DNA of 36,918 nt from Aquificaceae bacterium (GTDB lineage Bacteria > Pseudomonadota > Gammaproteobacteria > Thiotrichales > Thiotrichaceae): assembly GCA_003972955.1 (NCBI GenBank), contig QOAQ01000045.1, positions 1-36,918 on the forward strand. The letters run 5' to 3'. A model generated the notes under the pieces. It was not told the origin of the DNA. It saw only the letters and a program-made list of their open reading frames with translations, and made no database searches. Positions 31,361-36,918 of the stretch are shown in pieces. Numbering within the stretch: position 1 is the stretch's first letter; each line of letters starts with the position of its first letter. The position numbers were made by a program, and so were the translations under genes.

Positions 31361-34300
31361 TGAATGCTTATCTTGTTTCACAATTATGGTTATGTTTATC
31401 ACTCGCACTATTGCTTGGTGGTCTTATGGGCTGGTTTTTACGAGGTGGTTGTAAGGCTAAATTAGCAAAAATACGTAGTGATTGGGAGCAACGTTATACA
31501 CTTCTGGAAGATGAAAAAAATAGTTTTGCAGCACAATTAGAAGATGGAAAAAATCTGAATGGTGAGCGAAAAAATCTATTAAGTCGTTTGGCGGCAATGG
31601 AGAATGGAGCAAATATTGCAAGTAGTGTTTTAAAAGAAAATAAAGATAAATTAGATAAAGCAGAAAGTCGTTTGGCGGAAATTAAACAAGAGCTACAACA
31701 GCGTGATAAAGAAATAATAGAACTAAAGAAGAACTCAGACGAGGCTTCTAAAACACTCAATTTAATGATGGAAAAATCCTCTAGTGATGAAGATAAATCA
31801 GTAGAGCTTCAAAACCTATTAGACAAACAACTATCAGCGTCAAAAGCAAGCAAATTAAAATTTGATAAAGAGTTATTAGAGAAGAGTAAAGAAATTGAAA
31901 AGCTAGCAAAAGATTTAAAAGTTGCTCAAGAAGAATCGAAGTCAAATTATGATCAAATAGAGACAATGCAGGCATTACTAGATGCACACGAAGAAGGTAG
32001 TAGTGTTTTATCTAAAGAAATGAATAAATTAGAAAAAGCATTATCGGTTAAAGAAGCATTGCATCTTGAAGAAAAGAAAAAATTAACAGAGCTAAGTACT
32101 CAATTTGATCTTAAAGAAAAAGAAATACAAGAAGCTAATCTTGCTTTACAAACCGAATTAACAACATTGAAAGATACAAAAAATTCTTCACGAGAAAAAA
32201 TTAATTTGTTGCTTAAACAATTGTCGTCATCTGAAGACAAAGAAAAACAAGCTAAAGTATTGTTAGATAAGCAAGTTAAAGATTTAGAAAGTTATAAATT
32301 AGCAGCAGAACAAAATAAAAACAAACTAGCAGATGCATTAAAACAAAAAGAATCCGAGATAGAAAAGCTAACAGAAACTTTAAAGATGATTAAAAAAGAA
32401 GCTGAATCGAAGGATAGTCATGCCGAACAACTACAAGAGGAAGTAAAGCAACTACGTAAACAATCTCAGTCAAATGAGGAAAAATTAAAGCAAACTCAGA
32501 GTTTATTAGATGAGCAACTTAAAAGCATAGAAAGCTATAGATTGACAGCAGAAAAAAATAAAGGTCAGTTAACTGAAAAACTGAAAAAGAAGAAAACTGA
32601 ATTATCAGCATTAGCAAAAACAGTAGATGCTATTAAAGAAGAGCTTGTATCAAAGAATGCAGATACAGAGTCATTGCAATCATTATTGGATGAACAAAAA
32701 ATACTGAATAAAGCAAAATCTGAAAAAGAGAACGAGTTAAAGAAAGCCTTATCATTATCGGATAAATTAAATATTGATTATGAGAAGAAGACAGAAGAGT
32801 TTGTTTCTCAATTAGCGCTTAAAGATGAAAAAATAAAAGAAGTTGAACTTGCTTTAAGCAATACAAAGCAAGAGTTGAATACTGTGACACCACAAGTGGA
32901 TGAAATTAAGTCACTAATGCATGAGTATGAAAAGAGCAGTAAGAAAATGATTGGAGAATTATCATCATTAGAGTCTCAATCAGATGCTTATCGCGCAGAG
33001 CTTCTTGATGCTGAGTCTAAGTTAAAGATGGTGCAAGAACAGTTAGAATTTAGAGATAAAGAAAATAAAGAAAAACTTGCTAATTTGAAATTAAAGCTAC
33101 AGGAAAGTGAGGATGAAGCACAGCTAATTAAGAATAACTTATCAAGTAGCGAAGCAAAAATAGCTGAAAGTAATAAGGCGAAAATAGAGTGTGACAAAGA
33201 AGTTGCAGACTTAAAATTAAAGCTACAAAAAAGTAAGGATGAAGCACAGTCCATTAAGGATAATCTATCAAGTAGCGAAGCAAAAATAGCTGAAAGTAAT
33301 AAGGCGAAAATAGAATGCGACAAAGAAATTGCAGACTTAAAATTAAAGCTACAAAAAAGTGAAGATGAAGCACAGTCCATTAAGGATAATCTATCAAGTA
33401 GCGAAGCAAAAATAGCTGAAAGTAATAAGGCGAAAATAGAGTGCGATAAGGAAGTTGAAGCTTTAAAACGAAAGTTACGAAAGAGCGAAGATGAAGCTCA
33501 GTCAATTAAAGAGAATTTATCAAGCAATGATGCAAAGGTCGCTGAAAGTAATAAAGAGAAAATAGAGTACGATAAAGAAGCCAAAAAATTAAAGGGTCGT
33601 TTAGCTTTAAAAGAAGCAGAGCTTGAGGTTTTAAGCGCTGATTTAAAGGCTAATCAAAAGATGCTTAAGGTGAGTGACGTAGAGAACGAAAAAACCACCA
33701 TTGCATTAGTCGAGAATAGCAATAAAAAATCAATAACGTCTAATCCAGAAGAATCTACAAAAAAGAAAGAGAAGATCATAAAGCCAAAGAAGGTCGTTAA
33801 AGGTATTTCAACTGAGAGTAAAAAATCAACGACTAAGAAAGCTTTATTAAAACCGAGTTCAAAGCCTCAGTCTCTTATGACATCCTCGGTAGTTAGTGAC
33901 ACTACTGCTAAGCCAAGCAATGAGTATGAAATAGAAACAATAGAAGGTATTGGAAACGTTTATGGAGAGAAGTTAAGAATCTTTAATATTTCCACAACAA
34001 CAGACTTGTTAAATAAAGCAACATCCCCCGCAGGTGTACATGATATTGCGAATAAATTAAACCAGAAAAGTTGGATTGTTAGATCTTGGGTGAGTATGAG
34101 TGATTTACTTCGAGTTGATGGTATTGATGGGCAATATGCAGAGCTACTAGAATTTTCAGGTATACATTCAGTTCAATCCTTAGCTAAACAAAAAGCTAAG
34201 CCATTAAGTGAAAAGATGTTTGCAGTTAATGAAAAAGAGCATTGTGTAAAAATAGCACCCGATACTGCTACAGTGGCAGAATGGATTATATACGCAACAA

Positions 34301-34821
34301 CATTGAGTCCACGATTAACAGATAAACTTGAGTTTATTCAAAAAGATAAGGTCACTAAAAAATCATCAGAAAAACCTGAAACACTAAAAAATGAAATAAA
34401 AGATAACTTAAGTAATACTCAAAAAAATGATTACGATATAGAGGAAATTGACGGTATTGGTAAAGGCTATGGTAAGCGTTTGCGTGCAATGGGTATTCAT
34501 ACCACTACTAAATTATTGAATAAGTGTACCAATACGGATTATGAAAAAAATATAGCGAAAGCAATGATGCTGAATGAAAAGATTGTAAAATCTTGGTGTC
34601 AAATGGCTGATTTGATAAGAGTTGAAGGAATAGACGGGCAACTTGCCGATCTGCTATTTTTCTCAGGAATAACATCAGTTAAAGAACTTTCGATTAAAGA
34701 TGCTGATAAATTAACAAGTAAGATAGAAAGTGTTAATAAAGCACAACAACGTATGAAAGAAACACCAACACAAGAAATGGTTTCTATGTGGATTACTGCA
34801 GCTCAGTCACTTTGTAAGTAA
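31360..34821 (+). CDS. Giant membrane-anchored coiled-coil protein with two C-terminal DUF4332-like domains
   Basis: This 1153-residue protein has one N-terminal membrane helix (LVSQLWLCLSLALLLGGLMGWFL), then an almost unbroken Lys/Glu-rich coiled coil from about 35 to 780, including four 42-residue repeats at 577-744. A basic Ser/Lys linker follows. Two related globular domains sit at about 855-985 and 1023-1150; each opens with IEGIGNVYGEKLR or IDGIGKGYGKRLR and contains SWVSMSDLLRVDGIDGQYAELLEFSGI or its close copy. This is the DUF4332 pattern, with helix-hairpin-helix-like GIG/GIDG turns. The orientation of the long rod is not certain; with no signal cleavage site it may be cytoplasmic. 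Coupled to BON-OmpA. Confidence 0.85.
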   Translation: MNAYLVSQLWLCLSLALLLGGLMGWFLRGGCKAKLAKIRSDWEQRYTLLEDEKNSFAAQLEDGKNLNGERKNLLSRLAAMENGANIASSVLKENKDKLDKAESRLAEIKQELQQRDKEIIELKKNSDEASKTLNLMMEKSSSDEDKSVELQNLLDKQLSASKASKLKFDKELLEKSKEIEKLAKDLKVAQEESKSNYDQIETMQALLDAHEEGSSVLSKEMNKLEKALSVKEALHLEEKKKLTELSTQFDLKEKEIQEANLALQTELTTLKDTKNSSREKINLLLKQLSSSEDKEKQAKVLLDKQVKDLESYKLAAEQNKNKLADALKQKESEIEKLTETLKMIKKEAESKDSHAEQLQEEVKQLRKQSQSNEEKLKQTQSLLDEQLKSIESYRLTAEKNKGQLTEKLKKKKTELSALAKTVDAIKEELVSKNADTESLQSLLDEQKILNKAKSEKENELKKALSLSDKLNIDYEKKTEEFVSQLALKDEKIKEVELALSNTKQELNTVTPQVDEIKSLMHEYEKSSKKMIGELSSLESQSDAYRAELLDAESKLKMVQEQLEFRDKENKEKLANLKLKLQESEDEAQLIKNNLSSSEAKIAESNKAKIECDKEVADLKLKLQKSKDEAQSIKDNLSSSEAKIAESNKAKIECDKEIADLKLKLQKSEDEAQSIKDNLSSSEAKIAESNKAKIECDKEVEALKRKLRKSEDEAQSIKENLSSNDAKVAESNKEKIEYDKEAKKLKGRLALKEAELEVLSADLKANQKMLKVSDVENEKTTIALVENSNKKSITSNPEESTKKKEKIIKPKKVVKGISTESKKSTTKKALLKPSSKPQSLMTSSVVSDTTAKPSNEYEIETIEGIGNVYGEKLRIFNISTTTDLLNKATSPAGVHDIANKLNQKSWIVRSWVSMSDLLRVDGIDGQYAELLEFSGIHSVQSLAKQKAKPLSEKMFAVNEKEHCVKIAPDTATVAEWIIYATTLSPRLTDKLEFIQKDKVTKKSSEKPETLKNEIKDNLSNTQKNDYDIEEIDGIGKGYGKRLRAMGIHTTTKLLNKCTNTDYEKNIAKAMMLNEKIVKSWCQMADLIRVEGIDGQLADLLFFSGITSVKELSIKDADKLTSKIESVNKAQQRMKETPTQEMVSMWITAAQSLCK
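33088..33591 (+). repeat. Four tandem 126-bp repeats inside the coiled-coil gene
   Basis: Units start at 33088, 33214, 33340 and 33466, each 126 bases (42 codons, exactly six heptads). The consensus begins KLKLQKSEDEAQSIK and continues DNLSSSEAKIAESNK. The middle units are nearly identical in DNA, which indicates recent duplication; the fourth has drifted. Confidence 0.92.
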
Positions 34822-34976
34822 GATGAGTTAAACCTGTTTAGGAACGTATATCTCGATGCTCCAGTTTTTAAGCCAGCAAAAGCCAAATAGTTTTGATATT
34901 ATTCCAACCGTCAAAGTCACTTATTGTTTCACCTAAATTTATGCTGATTAAAACATCTGCCTCCTTTATAAAATAA
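34822..34976. other. Short intergenic stretch before the broken transposase
   Basis: It contains no obvious terminator for the coiled-coil gene. A 38-codon minus-strand ORF (MNYFIKEADVLISINLGETI...) ending near 34875 could be the remnant of another gene, but I do not recognise it. Confidence 0.35.
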
Positions 34977-35452
34977 TTCATAGATTCTTTAGATGAGGCA
35001 CTACGAGAACTAAAACCCAATGCAAAATTAACGGCTACTCAAAAGACATGGTTAGGTTTTTGTCTAATGGAAATTTTGATGCTGAATGCGGTTAATTGGG
35101 AAAAATTTGAAAGAGCAGGTTTAGGTTCTTATAAAAGCTCCGCGTTATCATGGATGCTCCATCATGCTAAAATTGCGTGGGAATTGCTTTTCAGAGCAAG
35201 CGTGATAACCATTTTAAAACAGCATGGAATCACAAAAGGAACACTTGTTCTTGACGAATCTGATCGAGCACGTTCTAAACGAACTCGTTTTATTCACAAA
35301 GCTCACAAGCAAAAAGATAAAGCAACAGGCGGTTATGTTAATGGGCAAACGATTGTTCTTTTGTTGCTCGTAACTGAAACCATCACTTTCCCTGTTGGTT
35401 TTGCTTTTTATATGCCAGATCCCGTTGTTTCCGCATGGAGAAAAGAGGATGT
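34977..35452 (+). pseudogene. Fragment of an IS4-like DDE transposase
   Basis: The open frame runs from 34977 (FIDSLDEALRELKPNAKLTATQKTW), upstream of the track's ATG at 35067, and a stop lies just before it, so the 5' end is missing or damaged. Conserved parts include ALSWMLHHAKIAWELLFRAS, the first catalytic Asp in LVLDESDRARSKRT, and YVNGQTIVLLLLVTETITFPVGFAFYMPDP. Homology stops at SAWRKEDV, exactly where the ISKra4 inverted repeat begins; the residues after that in the track are IS sequence. More than half of the usual protein is absent. It is certainly non-functional. Confidence 0.8.
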
Positions 35453-36827
35453 GTGTGACTTCAATATAATGTTATGCATTCTGAAATTGCACACCAAATT
35501 GATTTATTTTATCCCAAAATGCCTGCCATCGATTAGTCGTTTGGACTAATGCACGTAAACTCAAAACAATTCTTGCACCCCGTTTCTTCCATCGCATACC
35601 TGAACCACATAATCTTTGTTTGACGAGTGTTTTACAAGCGGCTTCTGTTACACCAGAACCAATCGGTAAGTTTTCATTAACATGCTTTGCATAATCCATT
35701 CTGTTCTCTTTGTTATTTTTAAAATAGGTACAAGTTGCTTTCAGTTCTTGTTGTCTTTTTTCTGGTAATTTACTGGCTTCTATCTTATCTAATTCATCAT
35801 AGATTGCTTGGGCTGCTTGTGGCTCATGTTTCAGTTGATGACAAGCCGCTGAGAGCCATTGCTTACGCGCTATTTTTTGATCTTTTTTTGGATAAACAGC
35901 ATGGGAGGCATTAGCTAAATACTCAGTGACATGATAAAAATCGAGTAGCTGCTGATCAACATGAGGGGCAAGGAACGTCCAGTTATCCTTTGCACCATCC
36001 GCTATGCCGAGACAAAGTGCATCGGGGTAGCGCATCTTTAAACGCTGTATTTCTATTTCATAACGTTTTTTAAAGCTAGCTTTTCCATACTCAGGCGCGG
36101 CTCCAAAATAGATTGTGTGCTGACGTTCTCCTTCGCTGTTGTATAAAGAAATATTACCCACCATCGCCTCACGGTATCCGTCCTGAGCCATGAGAAGATA
36201 AGCACCATCAAGGCTGAAAACAAGGGTGTTAATTGGCTCATCAATGGCGGGCAATTCATAGTCCCATTCTTCTTCTTTCGCACAGGCAAGACTACCAACC
36301 CAGTCGGTAATATTTTGTACGGTGGATTTAGCAATTACTCGATGATGATTTTCTTTTAAATCCTGACAGACGGCTCTTACATTTCCTTGGGCATATTTGT
36401 GGGAAAGCTGTTGGGCAAATTTAGGTGTGGCGGTATACACCGTACGGGCGCTATCTTCTAGAGGACAGTAGATTTTACCCCCTTTTGAACTTTGGTAAAC
36501 GTGTCGTTTTATCTTCACTTTACCATAAGGCGTCTGATACGTTTTAGAATCTTTATTTCGACTCGTCCATTTGGAGCCTTCTCTGATCAAGGGCATACCA
36601 TTGGTATCAAATTGTTTAAGTGCTTCTTTTGTTCCAATACACCCCACCTCATTAACGGCATCCAAGATGCTATTTTCCATTTCCAGCATACTACCTGTGA
36701 GTTTAAACGTAACTGAAACTGTAATACTTCCATCAGGATTTTGGACAAGTGTTGGCATAACTAACCTCTAATTTTTTGAGTAATGATATCAGAGGATTAT
36801 AGCGCAAACATTATAAACAGGTCACAC
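35453..36827 (-). mobile_element. ISKra4-family insertion sequence, apparently complete
   Basis: The element is about 1375 bases with imperfect terminal inverted repeats: left GTGTGACTTCAATATAATGT and, inverted, right GTGTGACCTGTTTATAATGT (both continue about six more related bases). It contains one transposase gene on the minus strand. No matching target duplication is visible next to the repeats, and the flanks do not join into one gene, so a deletion or an older rearrangement at one end is likely. Confidence 0.8.
35472..36758 (-). CDS. ISKra4 family transposase
   Basis: This 428-residue DDE transposase looks intact. Family landmarks are QTPYGKVKIKRHVYQSSKGG, the first Asp region VFSLDGAYLLMAQDGYREAM, GAAPEYGKASFKKR, the second catalytic region GIADGAKDNW with LDFYHVTEYL, and the Glu region LPIGSGVTEAACKTLVKQR followed by GSGMRWKKRGA. 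AGAGG lies 7 bases before the ATG. The stop falls only about 20 bases inside the left inverted repeat. Confidence 0.93.
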   Translation of the reverse strand: MPTLVQNPDGSITVSVTFKLTGSMLEMENSILDAVNEVGCIGTKEALKQFDTNGMPLIREGSKWTSRNKDSKTYQTPYGKVKIKRHVYQSSKGGKIYCPLEDSARTVYTATPKFAQQLSHKYAQGNVRAVCQDLKENHHRVIAKSTVQNITDWVGSLACAKEEEWDYELPAIDEPINTLVFSLDGAYLLMAQDGYREAMVGNISLYNSEGERQHTIYFGAAPEYGKASFKKRYEIEIQRLKMRYPDALCLGIADGAKDNWTFLAPHVDQQLLDFYHVTEYLANASHAVYPKKDQKIARKQWLSAACHQLKHEPQAAQAIYDELDKIEASKLPEKRQQELKATCTYFKNNKENRMDYAKHVNENLPIGSGVTEAACKTLVKQRLCGSGMRWKKRGARIVLSLRALVQTTNRWQAFWDKINQFGVQFQNA

Positions 36828-36916
36828 CCCTTCCTACAAGCGGATGATTGCTCTTTAATAAAGTCTATCAGGTGCTGACGGACTCGCTTATTGGCTTCAT
36901 ATTTGAGGGTAATTTC
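36797..36916 (-). pseudogene. Cut-off 3' end of an unknown ORF at the window edge
   Basis: The minus-strand frame reads EITLKYEANKRVRQHLIDF and on to SSACRKG, then continues into the ISKra4 right repeat (CDLFIMFAL) before stopping. The composition up to the repeat looks coding. It is probably a gene truncated by the IS; the rest lies beyond the window. It does not match the continuation of the IS4-like transposase on the other side. Identity unknown. Confidence 0.4.
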
Positions 36917-36918
36917 TG

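Noticed and set aside
32988-33380. 130-residue minus-strand ORF with internal repeats (Ser/Leu/Phe-rich)
   Set aside because: It is the antisense shadow of the 126-bp repeats in the coiled-coil gene; the repeats keep it open.
33088-33591. Regular repeats considered as a CRISPR array
   Set aside because: The repeats are contiguous 126-bp coding units with no spacers and keep a heptad coiled-coil pattern.
1-36918. tRNA, rRNA and riboswitch search by eye
   Set aside because: No T-loop GGTTCGAATCC-type match in intergenic DNA and no recognisable riboswitch core; weak or divergent ones could be missed without a covariance search.

Overview
The window looks like chromosomal DNA of an AT-rich gammaproteobacterium. 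The evidence is gene order: ubiE-ubiJ-ubiB, coaBC-dut-algC with radC divergent to coaBC, pqiA-pqiB-pqiC, and a stand-alone glmM are all arrangements typical of Gammaproteobacteria. A potassium-independent H+-pyrophosphatase, a putative LCIB-type beta-carbonic anhydrase, insertion-sequence debris and small hairpin repeats would suit a free-living, possibly sulfur- or one-carbon-metabolising lineage such as Thiotrichales or Methylococcales. That placement is inference; no rRNA or tRNA gene was seen that would fix the taxonomy.

Layout, left to right. (1) 1-3.2 kb: late ubiquinone biosynthesis operon on the minus strand (ubiE, ubiJ, ubiB); its 3' end runs into the right half of a long palindromic repeat. 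(2) 3.4-8.6 kb: a secreted SGNH hydrolase, the proton pyrophosphatase hppA with a strong terminator, and a probable lipoprotein with a parallel beta-helix. (3) 8.6-12.9 kb: algC, dut, coaBC on minus; radC and a small basic secreted protein on plus. (4) 13-16 kb: a translationally coupled pair, a class I/II aminotransferase and an LCIB-like carbonic anhydrase candidate, then an NlpC/P60 lipoprotein. (5) 16-17.5 kb: the second copy of the palindromic repeat, then an overlapping HAD-fold / kinase-fold pair that looks like accessory DNA. (6) 17.6-21.4 kb: the Pqi lipid-transport operon with pqiA as two half-genes. (7) 21.5-27.5 kb: a REP-like hairpin pair, glmM, and a DUF2339-DUF3999 envelope pair. 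(8) 27.5-30 kb: a two-domain CHRD lipoprotein divergent from an ECF sigma / anti-sigma operon. (9) 30.3-34.8 kb: a BON-OmpA protein coupled to a 1153-residue membrane-anchored coiled-coil protein ending in two DUF4332-like domains. (10) 35 kb to the end: a broken IS4-like transposase, an intact ISKra4-family element whose inverted repeats can be seen, and the cut-off end of another ORF.

Much of the content concerns the cell envelope: NlpC, PqiABC, GlmM, AlgC, DUF2339/3999, BON-OmpA and the coiled-coil partner. The best candidates for something undescribed are the BON-OmpA / coiled-coil-DUF4332 pair, the aminotransferase / LCIB-like pair, the HAD/kinase pair, and the long palindromic repeat whose outer arms differ between copies while staying self-complementary.
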